Made by a program: the position numbers and the translations under genes. The notes beneath the pieces were generated by a model. That model ran no database searches and was not told the DNA's origin. It worked only from the letters and a program-made list of their open reading frames with translations. Shown here piece after piece: positions 55,581-64,000 of a stretch of DNA of 64,000 bases (positions are counted from its first letter, which is position 1; each line of letters opens with the position of its first letter). Source of the DNA: Herpetosiphon aurantiacus DSM 785 (GTDB taxonomy: Bacteria; Chloroflexota; Chloroflexia; Chloroflexales; Herpetosiphonaceae); the NCBI GenBank assembly GCA_000018565.1, contig CP000875.1, forward strand, positions 5,037,199 to 5,101,198, given 5' to 3'.

Positions 55581-56537
55581 ATGAGTTCGCCAACCACTAC
55601 ACCGCGCCGTCGGCATGTGCTTGATCTTGATGATTGGAGTGCTGATGAGTTACGCACACTTTTGACCATCGCCACCCAGATGAAGGATGTGCTGGAGCGT
55701 CCGGTTAAGCAAGTGCCAACGTTGCGCGGCAAAATTGTGGTCAATATGTTTTGGGAAGATAGCACCCGCACTCGTTCGTCATTTGAGCTAGCGGCCAAAG
55801 CGCTCTCGGCCAACGTGCTCAGCCTCGGAGCCAAAGATACCAGCGTCAAAAAAGGCGAATCATTGGTCGATACGGTGCGCACGGTGCAAGCCTTGGGAGC
55901 CGATTATATTGTGATGCGCCATGGCCAAAGTGGCTCGCCCTATCTGGTGGCGCAGCATTTCCGTGGCTCGGTGATTAATGGTGGCGATGGTCGGCATGCC
56001 CATCCATCGCAAGCCCTGCTCGACCTATTCACGATGCACGAACGGCTAGGTGAGTTGGCCGACAAAAAAGTCGTGATTGTTGGTGATATTTTGCATAGCC
56101 GCGTGGCTCGCTCCAATTTGTGGGCGTTGACGACGATGGGCGCAAAAGTCGTGGTTTGTGGCCCACCAACCTTGATCGGCCCAGCCAAATATTGGCAAAG
56201 CACATGGCCCAATGTTGAAATTTCGCATAGCCTTGATCAAGCTGCTGAGGGTGCTGATGTGCTGATGGCCTTGCGTTTGCAACACGAACGCATGGAAGGT
56301 GGTTTGTTGCCATCATTGCGCGAATATAGCCGCCGCTTTGGCCTGAATGCTACCCGCGTCGCCAGCGCCAACTCCAACGTGATTGTGATGCACCCCGGCC
56401 CGATGAACGAAGGCGTGGAGATTATGCCCGATGTAGCAACTGGCCCACACTCAGTAATTGAAACCCAAATTACCAATGGCGTAGCCATGCGCATGGCCTT
56501 GTTCTACTACCTTGCCACTGGTAGCGAACAGGTGTAG
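55581..56537 (+). CDS. pyrB: Aspartate carbamoyltransferase, catalytic subunit
   Basis: A 318-residue ATCase of normal length. The carbamoyl-phosphate motif is FWEDSTRTRSSFE, the substrate loop lysine lies in DTSVKKGESL, HPSQALLD carries a further active-site His/Gln, and HPGPMNEGVE is the C-terminal signature. It makes N-carbamoyl-aspartate, the first committed step of pyrimidine synthesis. GGAG lies 7 bases before the ATG. It follows pyrR and the Clp/RF2 gene but is separated from them by an intrinsic terminator. No pyrI or dihydroorotase gene follows; a strong terminator stands after its stop. Confidence 0.97.
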   Translation: MSSPTTTPRRRHVLDLDDWSADELRTLLTIATQMKDVLERPVKQVPTLRGKIVVNMFWEDSTRTRSSFELAAKALSANVLSLGAKDTSVKKGESLVDTVRTVQALGADYIVMRHGQSGSPYLVAQHFRGSVINGGDGRHAHPSQALLDLFTMHERLGELADKKVVIVGDILHSRVARSNLWALTTMGAKVVVCGPPTLIGPAKYWQSTWPNVEISHSLDQAAEGADVLMALRLQHERMEGGLLPSLREYSRRFGLNATRVASANSNVIVMHPGPMNEGVEIMPDVATGPHSVIETQITNGVAMRMALFYYLATGSEQV

Positions 56538-56561
56538 ATCCGATCCATCATCAGGATTGTG

Positions 56562-56596
56562 GCCCCTCGCCCATACGAGTGAGCGAGGGGCTTTTT
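56562..56596 (+). terminator. Intrinsic terminator after pyrB
   Basis: GCCCCTCGC (56562-56570) pairs perfectly with GCGAGGGGC (56583-56591) around a 12-base loop and is followed by TTTTT. It separates pyrB from the convergent minus-strand gene. Confidence 0.92.
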
Positions 56597-56624
56597 GCGC
56601 TGAACCAGAGGCGAAGGCCACGAA

Positions 56625-59243
56625 TTAACGTTGGACTATTGGGATAAACAGTTGGTCGATTGGCAAGAATGGGATTGGCTCCTCAAAGATTGGCCGTGGT
56701 TGTTTACTGGTGATCGTTTCAAAGTTGCGACCTGCTGGCGGATTAGGTATCGCCGTAAACAGATAGCGACCAGCCTCACTACTACTTACTTGCACGATGT
56801 ATTCGCCAGCTAGCGGTGTAGGATTATAGCTAATTTGATCCAATCCAAGGCTGGTTGATTGTTGAGTTGGTGCAGTCCAGATATATGGTTCCCATGCGTG
56901 CAAATTGCTATTGCCAAACTGGCTTTGTAAACGAAAGGCTTGGGCTTGGTCGCGCTTGAGGCTAAATCGATAGATATGTTTTTGGTTTTGGCTGATCGTT
57001 GCGGGCAACGGCGCATAATTTAGCCGCACAATGGCCGGAATCAAGCTATAGCCATTGCTCGAATAGCCCCAAACATACAAGACCACCGCACCAGGATCTA
57101 AGCCTGCTACGCTTAATTGCACTGTTGGTAAAGTTGGTTGATTGATCGTGGTAGTAGCCCGCAACACTGGCGTTTGCAAGCGCGGGTTGGCAGCATTGCC
57201 CTGATATTGATAGGCTTGGATAATCACCCTTGAAACTGGTGTACCGCTGCCCGCTTGCTGCTGAACATTCAGCGTAACGGTTGGGCTATTGGATAATTGC
57301 AGATTGTTCGAGGTCTTGACAATAAGCATTGGGCGACGCGGCACGGTTGGCGCAATATTCAGCGAGCGGGTAAGCACATTATTATTTTCGTTGCTTTCTT
57401 GCACATGCTGGCCGCCATCGCCAACGACCCGCAAGCTATAAACTCCAGCAGTCGTTGGTTGCCAAATTTTTTGCGCATAGATTCGTTGGCTACCAGCCTC
57501 AAGTTTGGTCAACATCAAACTATCAGTAAATACGACTGTACCATTCAAGACAACCTCAAAGCAGAGATCGCTACGTTGCACTGCGCGAGTGACATTCAGC
57601 ATAACACTCAAACGAATCGATTCATTGACCGCCAAGTTGCTATCGGCAGGGTTAAATTGGCTTAGGCTGATGTCGGCGCGAGGAGTCGATTGATCGCGGG
57701 CAGCAGGTAAGCTCGGCGTACACAACGCTGTTTGTACCTCAATATCACGCCAATATTCCTGAAACACTTCATCCCAGCCGTTGCGATGGGTCACATCGGC
57801 TAAAAATGCTAACGGATGCGGATTATCTGGCTGGGTGTCGTCATCGTGATACCAATGGGCCTGCCAGCTTAATTCGGTTGCTCCCGCCACCGAGAGGCCT
57901 TGCAAATCGGCATATAAACTCAAGCCAGCGGCATCATCATCAAGCCCAAGTGGATTCAGTCCATCAAAAATCCATTGGGTTGGAGTTGGGTCGAACCACG
58001 GAAAATCGTTATCCGCCAAGCGATAAACCACGACCATCGGATTACCGCTATTATTGCGAATCCGATCGCGGGTTTGGGCGGCAAAGCTAGCAACTTGCGG
58101 ATTGAGATTGGCGAAACTTTGACTCAAACCATGAGCAAAACTGCGCAAATCGACCAAGCCATCGGGCGCATTCAGCTCCCAATCGCTTGGCTCACAATAG
58201 GTCAGATCGTATTTTCGGCTCTCAAGGTAGGCATTAAACAAGGCTGTGCGGGTAACTTCGCGCTGGCTGGGATTGAGCAAATTGGTATAGATGGCGTTCG
58301 AAGCACTATCCCACGTGGTTTTGAGATTATTTAATTGATCGGCATCGATCACGCTTAAAATCCGTGGATGATCGCTGCTTGGCAGTTGATTATGGTAGCT
58401 ATCGAGAATATGTCGGGCCATTTGTAGCGGGTTGGGGTTGCTGTTCAAGCCAAGCAAGGCATTACCGGGCATGGTTGGGTCGAAAAAGGCATAGTTGGGC
58501 GAGGCAGTCAGATATTCGGCATACGGTGCAAGTGGGTATAAGGCCTCAATCGAGCCACTAAAGCACATCAACACATCGAGCACGGCCAAGCGAGGGCCAA
58601 TCGGAGCCGCAATTGCCAAAGCCAAGGCCAAATCATTGGGCGAAAGCGCATTATAGCCGCTGATACTCGTGGTCAGCGTGTGATCGGTCACATCGGCATT
58701 GGCCCCAATGCGGGTGGGCAACGGTGGCAGATTGACGCTGCTGACTGGGCGTTCGGGCTGGCTGAGGTTTGAAATCTCGATATCGGGCATAATTGGCACA
58801 CCATGGCCAATGTAGCTCAAGGTGTAGTTTTGGCCAGTGTAACTGCTTTTGGCCCACAATAAAAACCCGCCCAAGGTTCGGCCATCAGTTACATCATATT
58901 CTTTAAGGTTGCTATCAATAATTCCATCAATATCGGGCAAGCCAATCAAGGTATTGACATTGCCATTCTGCACAACCCGCACATGGGTATCATTCATTCC
59001 CGCCAAATCAGCCAACACAATCGCCGTTAGATCGGGCTGACCAACAGTGGCATTAGTGATGCTAGTGAGGGTTGCATCATAATACGGGGTTAAATTCATC
59101 GTGCTATCAAGCCGATTATCGTAGGCCAAAATATAAATGGCCACCAATGGCGCTGCTTTCGGTGTTGCCTCCACGATTGGCGGAAGCATGGCACTTAACA
59201 ATAGACCGATCAGCAAGCAGCACCGCAGCAGACGTGTTCCCAT
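56625..59243 (-). CDS. Secreted clostripain-like (C11) cysteine peptidase with CARDB and C-terminal beta domains
   Basis: 872 residues from the ATG at 59243, which has GGAGGA 7 bases upstream. It begins with a signal peptide (RLLRCCLLIGLLLSAMLP). The catalytic part shows IYILAYDNRLD, a His in SYIGHGVP and a Cys in LDVLMCFSGS, the dyad pattern of clostripain-type C11 peptidases, which cleave after basic residues and self-process. A CARDB-like domain (ICLSV-type strands ending VQESNENNNVL, about 525-625) and two further beta domains follow, the last resembling a PPC domain (QNQKHIYRFSLK). It is probably released or surface-bound, with no membrane anchor or sortase motif. A predatory gliding bacterium would use such proteases outside the cell. 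The family call rests on motifs and layout. Confidence 0.82.
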   Translation of the reverse strand: MGTRLLRCCLLIGLLLSAMLPPIVEATPKAAPLVAIYILAYDNRLDSTMNLTPYYDATLTSITNATVGQPDLTAIVLADLAGMNDTHVRVVQNGNVNTLIGLPDIDGIIDSNLKEYDVTDGRTLGGFLLWAKSSYTGQNYTLSYIGHGVPIMPDIEISNLSQPERPVSSVNLPPLPTRIGANADVTDHTLTTSISGYNALSPNDLALALAIAAPIGPRLAVLDVLMCFSGSIEALYPLAPYAEYLTASPNYAFFDPTMPGNALLGLNSNPNPLQMARHILDSYHNQLPSSDHPRILSVIDADQLNNLKTTWDSASNAIYTNLLNPSQREVTRTALFNAYLESRKYDLTYCEPSDWELNAPDGLVDLRSFAHGLSQSFANLNPQVASFAAQTRDRIRNNSGNPMVVVYRLADNDFPWFDPTPTQWIFDGLNPLGLDDDAAGLSLYADLQGLSVAGATELSWQAHWYHDDDTQPDNPHPLAFLADVTHRNGWDEVFQEYWRDIEVQTALCTPSLPAARDQSTPRADISLSQFNPADSNLAVNESIRLSVMLNVTRAVQRSDLCFEVVLNGTVVFTDSLMLTKLEAGSQRIYAQKIWQPTTAGVYSLRVVGDGGQHVQESNENNNVLTRSLNIAPTVPRRPMLIVKTSNNLQLSNSPTVTLNVQQQAGSGTPVSRVIIQAYQYQGNAANPRLQTPVLRATTTINQPTLPTVQLSVAGLDPGAVVLYVWGYSSNGYSLIPAIVRLNYAPLPATISQNQKHIYRFSLKRDQAQAFRLQSQFGNSNLHAWEPYIWTAPTQQSTSLGLDQISYNPTPLAGEYIVQVSSSEAGRYLFTAIPNPPAGRNFETITSKQPRPIFEEPIPFLPIDQLFIPIVQR

Positions 59244-59338
59244 GGGATAATCCTCCGCAAACGCCAACGCCTGCCCAAGCCAAAACTGGCTGAGCAAGCG
59301 TCGGTAACCTCATTGTTTGAATTGGCTAGCAGTGCCGT

Positions 59339-62300
59339 TTATTTTTCGTAGGTTGGCTCTGGTTCGCCGTTTGGCACAAGCGTAACATCGATTCGATTGA
59401 CCCCAAGCTCATCGACTGAGATCGGCTGAGCTTGGTCGGCGGTGGCGGCATCTTTATACCAAATTGATTGGTAACCAGCCTGCTCGACAAAGATCAAATA
59501 ATCACCATTGGCTTCGCCGCTCACTTCATAGAACCCTTGTTCATCGGTTTGGGCACTGGCAACTAACTCGGGAGCTGGATTGCCAGTAGTGCCACGGCGA
59601 TACAAGTAGACATTGGCATCTACAAGTGGCAAGCCGGCGCTATCAAAGACATGGCCGCTAACCACGTGGGTCAACAAGACCTTCAATTGATAATCCTCGG
59701 TTTCGCCGTATTCCCAACCAGCGGTTGGGCCACGACCATCGGCGGCGGTTGCCGGGGTGTTGCTGATGGTGATCCGCAGCCAAACTGGCTTGAATGGCAA
59801 AGTTGGTTGATAGGAATAGAATACTGGCGTTACCAAACTGTAGACATTCGGGCCGCTAAGATTGACAACCTGATTTTGGACAGCCCATTCGCGAGCAGTA
59901 CGGGTAATCCCGAGTGAATCGACACAACCATAGTTTGTGCCCCATTGTCCATTCGCGCCCCAATCGATCCAGACATTAACATAGGCGACCATCGAGCCAG
60001 TTGGGGCTGGATTATTGGGCAAACGCACGGTATAGGGCAAGGTGTTGGCGCGGCAGTGGCCAAAACTGTTGGCCGTTGGTGGACCACCAGCAAAGGTATC
60101 GTCAGCGCGATCATAATTGCCACGGTTGAGCGCGGTTTGAATATTGGTTGTGGCATCGTCATCAAGCCCAATATCGGCATCAGTTTCAGCGGTCAACGAT
60201 TTACCTAGCATATACGGCATGCCCAAGTTTTGGTGTAATGGGCCTTTGGGCAAGGCGGCTGGCACACGGTTGAAAATCGTTGGGAAGAAACCTTGGGTCG
60301 CTGGCGAATAGGCGAGGATGCTTGCTCCTGCGCTGTTATTGCTATCCGGAGCATCGCCCAAATCGGGCATGAAGATATAATCCTCGGTTTCGCCAAACTC
60401 CCAACCAGCAGTTGGCCCACGACCATCAGCGGCGCTGGCAGGCGTTGGGCTAACCGTCATGCGGAACCAAATTCCAGCCCGTTGTGGTGGATGGTAGGGG
60501 AAGAACGCAGGCGTAGTAAAGGTATTGACTCCAGGGTTCAGCACAATCGCCTGATTTTGCACGGCCCATTCATTGGAAAGCCCATTGGGACATTGCAAGG
60601 TTCCGCCCCAATTGCCGCTGCGATTCCAATCCCACCATGAGTTGAAATAGACCGTCAAAGGGCCAGCCGTATTGTTTGTGACGGTGTAAGTAAACCGGGT
60701 TGAAACACAGTGTTTATAGCCTTGGAGTGTGCGTGGGCTAACCAAGCCATCGTCAGCGCGATCTTGGTCGTTCATGTTGAGGGTCGGCGAGATGTTATGA
60801 GTATAATCCATGTCGAACGAAATGTCAGCTTCTTTTTCGAAGGTTACACCTCGGCCAAGGTGATAGCGCCGAGCATCGCGGTGGAAGGGGCCAATTGGGG
60901 CGGGGCCACCAAAGACGGTTGGGAAACGGGCAATCACGCCAGTAACATAGGTGGTCATATTGACCGCGAAGTTGTTGCTTGAATCGGGGGCATCGCCCAA
61001 ATCGCTAACCGGAGTTGGTGGTGGTGGTGTCGCAATAGTTGGAGTCGGGGTATTGGTTGGCGTATTGGTTGGGGTGTGAGTTGGCGTATTGGTTGGCGTT
61101 GGGTTACTGGTATAGCGCAACAGATAATCTTCAGTTTCGCCATATTTCCAGCCACTGCTTGGGCCACGGCCATCATCGTTGGTTGCTGGACTGTCGCTAA
61201 TCGTGATCCGAATCCAGATATCGCCCAAATTGCTGGTTTGAATCCCACTCAAGAAATTAGGCGTGACATAGTTACCGCTGACAACTGGGATCATTTGGTT
61301 TTGCACGGCCCATTCATTGGCCAAGCCACCATTACATTGGGTTGAACCACCCCAGAAACCACTGCGGTTCCAGTCAATCCAGACGTTGACATACAAACGA
61401 GTGACACCCGCTGGAACGCTATTGACCGTTACTTGATAGTCAAGAGCCTCGGTTTGGCAGGCTGGAATAAAGCTATTGACAGTGGGCACGCCCAAATAGA
61501 AGGCATCATCAGCTTTATCAAGGTTGGGCAGATTGGTGCTTGGCTGAATATTGTTCACAACATCAGCATCGGGGCCAATATCTGCCTCGCGTTCAAAGGT
61601 TGAGAGGTTGCCAAGCACAACTTGTTTGGCATCATAGTGCAATGGGCCTTCGGGCAAGCCTGTGCTAGGATCGAACACGGTCGGGTAGCGAGCACCCGTG
61701 GCTGGAGCATAGGCTAACATGCCAGTCGAGAAGTGGTTGGTCGAATCCGGCGCATCGCCAAGATCGGAGATAATATCATTACCACTTGGGGTTGGCGTTG
61801 GGGTAAACGTCCGCGTTGGTGGCGGGGTATTGGTTGAGGTCGCAGTTGCCGTATTGGTTGGCGTTGGGGTAAAGGTGCGGGTTGGTGGTGGGGTTGGGGT
61901 AAACGTCCGCGTTGGGACTGGGGTTGGGGTAAAGGTTTTGGTTGGTTCTGGGGTTGGCTCATCGCTACCAGTTAATAGGTAGTCCTCGGTTTCGCCATAT
62001 TTCCAGCGGTTGGCTGGGCCACGGCCATCATCATTGGTTGCAGGCGTTTCGCTCAACGAAATCCGCATCCATAATGGTTTGTTGCTATTGGTGTTGACTG
62101 GCAAGAAAGCCGAGGTGCTGAAAATATAGGTGCCAGGGCCAGTGATCACATTCACATCATTTTGAACTGACCATTCGGTGGTGGAGGCATTAGGACACGC
62201 AAAAGTTGCTCCACCCCAATAGCCGCTGCGATCCCAATCGAACCACAGGTTGGTATACAGCTTGATTGTGCCACCAGTCCAGCTTGGGTCAACCGTCACT

Positions 62301-62728
62301 TGGTAGCGCAGTTGGGTTGGCTGGCAGTTGGGCAAGCTATTGATATCCAAGGGGCTGAGGAAGGCATTATCATAGCGATCTTGGTCGGGGGTGTTGGCGC
62401 TGGGGTCGATGTTATTTGGGCCATCAGCATCAAAACCACTATCAGCCTCATCCTCTTGGCTCACACCAGGGCCAAGGTGAATCAACTTAGCCAAGATGTG
62501 TGAAGGGCCATTCGGGACGGTCGAGAAGACGGTTGGATACTTAGCAGGCACGCCGCTATAGGCATCCATCATTAAACCAAAATTGTTGTTTGATGATGGT
62601 GCATCGCCGAGATCGATGCTCACATCATCGGCCAACGGAGCAGCCTTGGCAGAACTGCCAATCGCTAATGCTAAAATAAACATGACCATAAATGCGATCA
62701 TGCCAAACCGACGTAGAACCAACGACAT
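59339..62728 (-). CDS. Large secreted protein with four GEVED-type repeats, Thr/Pro linkers and a carboxypeptidase-regulatory-like domain
   Basis: 1,129 residues from the ATG at 62728, with AAGGAGGA upstream and a signal peptide (FGMIAFMVMFILALAIGSSAKA). Four repeats of about 200-220 residues follow. Each starts (D)LGDAPDSxN, contains WFDWDRSGYWGG- or WIDWNRSGFWGG-like segments and SETPATNDDGRGP, and ends GETEDY, the hallmark of GEVED domains. Repeats 1-2 and 2-3 are joined by Thr/Pro-rich linkers (PTRTFTPTP, NTPTNTP), which look like extended, possibly glycosylated spacers. The C-terminal 90 residues (VVSGHVFDSAGLPLVDANVY... GFYEVSGEANGDY) form a carboxypeptidase-regulatory-like domain. The many Asp-rich turns suggest calcium binding. 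It is probably a cell-surface or extracellular structural/adhesive protein; no anchor is visible. Confidence 0.88.
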   Translation of the reverse strand: MSLVLRRFGMIAFMVMFILALAIGSSAKAAPLADDVSIDLGDAPSSNNNFGLMMDAYSGVPAKYPTVFSTVPNGPSHILAKLIHLGPGVSQEDEADSGFDADGPNNIDPSANTPDQDRYDNAFLSPLDINSLPNCQPTQLRYQVTVDPSWTGGTIKLYTNLWFDWDRSGYWGGATFACPNASTTEWSVQNDVNVITGPGTYIFSTSAFLPVNTNSNKPLWMRISLSETPATNDDGRGPANRWKYGETEDYLLTGSDEPTPEPTKTFTPTPVPTRTFTPTPPPTRTFTPTPTNTATATSTNTPPPTRTFTPTPTPSGNDIISDLGDAPDSTNHFSTGMLAYAPATGARYPTVFDPSTGLPEGPLHYDAKQVVLGNLSTFEREADIGPDADVVNNIQPSTNLPNLDKADDAFYLGVPTVNSFIPACQTEALDYQVTVNSVPAGVTRLYVNVWIDWNRSGFWGGSTQCNGGLANEWAVQNQMIPVVSGNYVTPNFLSGIQTSNLGDIWIRITISDSPATNDDGRGPSSGWKYGETEDYLLRYTSNPTPTNTPTHTPTNTPTNTPTPTIATPPPPTPVSDLGDAPDSSNNFAVNMTTYVTGVIARFPTVFGGPAPIGPFHRDARRYHLGRGVTFEKEADISFDMDYTHNISPTLNMNDQDRADDGLVSPRTLQGYKHCVSTRFTYTVTNNTAGPLTVYFNSWWDWNRSGNWGGTLQCPNGLSNEWAVQNQAIVLNPGVNTFTTPAFFPYHPPQRAGIWFRMTVSPTPASAADGRGPTAGWEFGETEDYIFMPDLGDAPDSNNSAGASILAYSPATQGFFPTIFNRVPAALPKGPLHQNLGMPYMLGKSLTAETDADIGLDDDATTNIQTALNRGNYDRADDTFAGGPPTANSFGHCRANTLPYTVRLPNNPAPTGSMVAYVNVWIDWGANGQWGTNYGCVDSLGITRTAREWAVQNQVVNLSGPNVYSLVTPVFYSYQPTLPFKPVWLRITISNTPATAADGRGPTAGWEYGETEDYQLKVLLTHVVSGHVFDSAGLPLVDANVYLYRRGTTGNPAPELVASAQTDEQGFYEVSGEANGDYLIFVEQAGYQSIWYKDAATADQAQPISVDELGVNRIDVTLVPNGEPEPTYEK

Positions 62729-62944
62729 ACAATCCTCCTTACACGGGGTGGAACGTGACAATGGCGGGGACGTAGTGGAAGCTGGTTTTAGTATCGCAGT
62801 CAGTCATCGCTAACTCAATCAAAAAAGCTCTAGTGTTTTGAGCTATTTTGGGGTGGTTCGATTCGTCTCATGACCTGATTAGCCAAATGCTTCGAGATCT
62901 GCGGTGAGAGTGCGGAGTAGCCGCAATTTGGACAAGGATGTACC

Positions 62945-64000
62945 ATGAATCAGCCAGACTTGTTGGCCTACAACCTAGCAACGCTCGAAAAAATGCTGGC
63001 GGAAGCTTTGCGCCATGCCCGTGAGGGTGATGTGTTGTTTTTGGCGAGTTCGCCCTTAGCAACCTGCCAGATTATCGAACGTTGGTATGTTGCTGATACG
63101 CCCCAAGGTTCGGCTGAGCTTGGGCGGGCAGTTCAGGCGCTGTTGTGGTGGCTGATTGAGCGGATTCGCCCCCATGGTGAGCGCCATTGGCTGGCCTTGC
63201 CTTGGCGAGCATATAACGTGTTGGCGGGCTTTTATATCGAAGGCTTGCGGATTGCCGATCTCGCCGAGGCCATGGGCGTGGTCGAACAAACGATCTATCC
63301 AATTCGCAACCAAGCAGTGCAAAGCTTGGCCAAATTGCTGCTCGAAGAGTTACAGCAACCAAGCACCACACTTCCCAACCATGCGATTATTGGGTTGTAC
63401 CCGCAATTAACGGTTGCAGAACAAACCCTTGCCCGAATGTTGGCCTTCAATCAGCAACCACTAGCCCAACGTTGGCTGGAGCATTGGCTTGAATTAAATG
63501 CGATTGCCGAACCCATAATTCAACAATTAGCCGATCATGGCCTGATTAAAAGTGAAAGTTTGGCCTTGGTTGAAAAGCTGCGGCCCTTTTTGCAAAGCCA
63601 AATTAGCGCTCCCGAACGTCGGCGCTGGCATCAACAATTAGCTGAATTATTACAACCAAGCGAGCCACTCCAATCAATTCAGCATTGGTTGCAAGCCCAG
63701 GCCTATGATCAAGCAGCCAGCCTAATCATCGCTGAGCATCAAACGATTGTTGATAATTTGCAGGGTCGCGCACTGCGCGAATTGTTGGCCCAGATTCAAG
63801 CCCACGATATTCAACAACCACAGCTGTGGTTTCGGCTCAAGTTGGTCAGTGGCGATGTGGCCATGACCATGAACGATGTCCAAACCGCCTTGGGCGAATA
63901 TCAAGCGGCTTTGGCTGCCAACGAGCCGTTGCTCAAAGCCGAGGCCTATTACAAGCGGGGCAAGGCTTTTCGCTCGCAAAGCACCATGGAAGCGCAAGCC
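62945..64000 (+). CDS. TPR-type protein with sigma-region-4-like helix-turn-helix (3' end outside window)
   Basis: The frame runs from the ATG at 62945 (AAGGA at 62934-62938) to the window end without a stop, at least 352 residues. Residues about 98-136 (YIEGLRIADLAEAMGVVEQTIYPIRNQAVQSLAKLL) look like the helix-turn-helix of sigma region 4. The rest is helical, leucine- and glutamine-rich, and reaches TPR-like units at the end (ALGEYQAALAANEPLLKAEAYYKRGKAFR). Such HTH-plus-TPR proteins are common in large Chloroflexota genomes and may be regulators, but the role here is unknown. It is transcribed divergently from the GEVED gene across a 216-base gap. Confidence 0.8.
   Translation, partial: MNQPDLLAYNLATLEKMLAEALRHAREGDVLFLASSPLATCQIIERWYVADTPQGSAELGRAVQALLWWLIERIRPHGERHWLALPWRAYNVLAGFYIEGLRIADLAEAMGVVEQTIYPIRNQAVQSLAKLLLEELQQPSTTLPNHAIIGLYPQLTVAEQTLARMLAFNQQPLAQRWLEHWLELNAIAEPIIQQLADHGLIKSESLALVEKLRPFLQSQISAPERRRWHQQLAELLQPSEPLQSIQHWLQAQAYDQAASLIIAEHQTIVDNLQGRALRELLAQIQAHDIQQPQLWFRLKLVSGDVAMTMNDVQTALGEYQAALAANEPLLKAEAYYKRGKAFRSQSTMEAQA

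Overview
The window looks like chromosome from a filamentous gliding member of the Chloroflexota, most probably Herpetosiphon or a close relative. This is a judgement from gene content, codon use and intergenic repeats, not from a marker gene. It has two parts of very different base composition. Positions 1 to about 40,110 are strongly GC-rich with G/C-ending codons. From about 42,650 to the end the DNA is much more AT-rich and codon use is mixed, as expected for a Herpetosiphon chromosome. Between them, at about 40,115-42,632, lies a stretch of broken insertion-sequence genes.

Part 1 (1-40,114, all on the + strand) is a hybrid polyketide/non-ribosomal-peptide cluster, entered in the middle of its first visible gene. 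In order it encodes: a PKS with two KS-AT-KR-ACP modules; a four-gene cassette (3-hydroxyacyl dehydrogenase, free ACP, acyl dehydrogenase, FkbH-like HAD protein) of the kind that makes hydroxymalonyl-ACP or methoxymalonyl-ACP, here without an O-methyltransferase; a one-module NRPS (C-A-PCP, ornithine-like pocket); a 6,684-residue NRPS; a type II thioesterase; an ABC exporter pair; and a dedicated DAHP synthase. I read the giant NRPS as A(Leu)-PCP / C-A(Ala-like)-PCP / C-A(Ala-like)-PCP / C / C-A(Ala-like)-PCP / C-A(degenerate)-PCP / C-A(Asn or Asp)-PCP-TE. It carries an unpaired condensation domain next to a fossil gene start, an adenylation domain whose ATP-binding motif is gone, and kilobase-scale internal repeats that are nearly identical at DNA level. 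The line lacks a C domain between the small and giant NRPS and has one spare C domain inside the giant one.

Part 2 (42,992-64,000) is ordinary chromosome with several points of interest. On the minus strand are a SAM methyltransferase and a three-gene overlapping set (membrane protein, HAD phosphatase, SDR). On the plus strand are gatA, a LysM-like/NlpC-like secreted-type hydrolase, a B12-binding mutase subunit with its MeaB GTPase, and a pyrimidine operon. That operon opens with a consensus sigma-70 promoter, a textbook PyrR-binding RNA hairpin and an attenuator. It then runs glycosyltransferase, pyrR, a 1,027-residue fusion of a double-AAA+ Clp-type unfoldase to a release-factor-2-like domain that has lost both GGQ and SPF motifs, an intrinsic terminator, and pyrB. 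The Clp/RF2 fusion is the strongest candidate for an undescribed system. The window ends with two secreted minus-strand proteins (clostripain-like peptidase; four-repeat GEVED protein) and the start of a TPR protein with a sigma-like helix-turn-helix.
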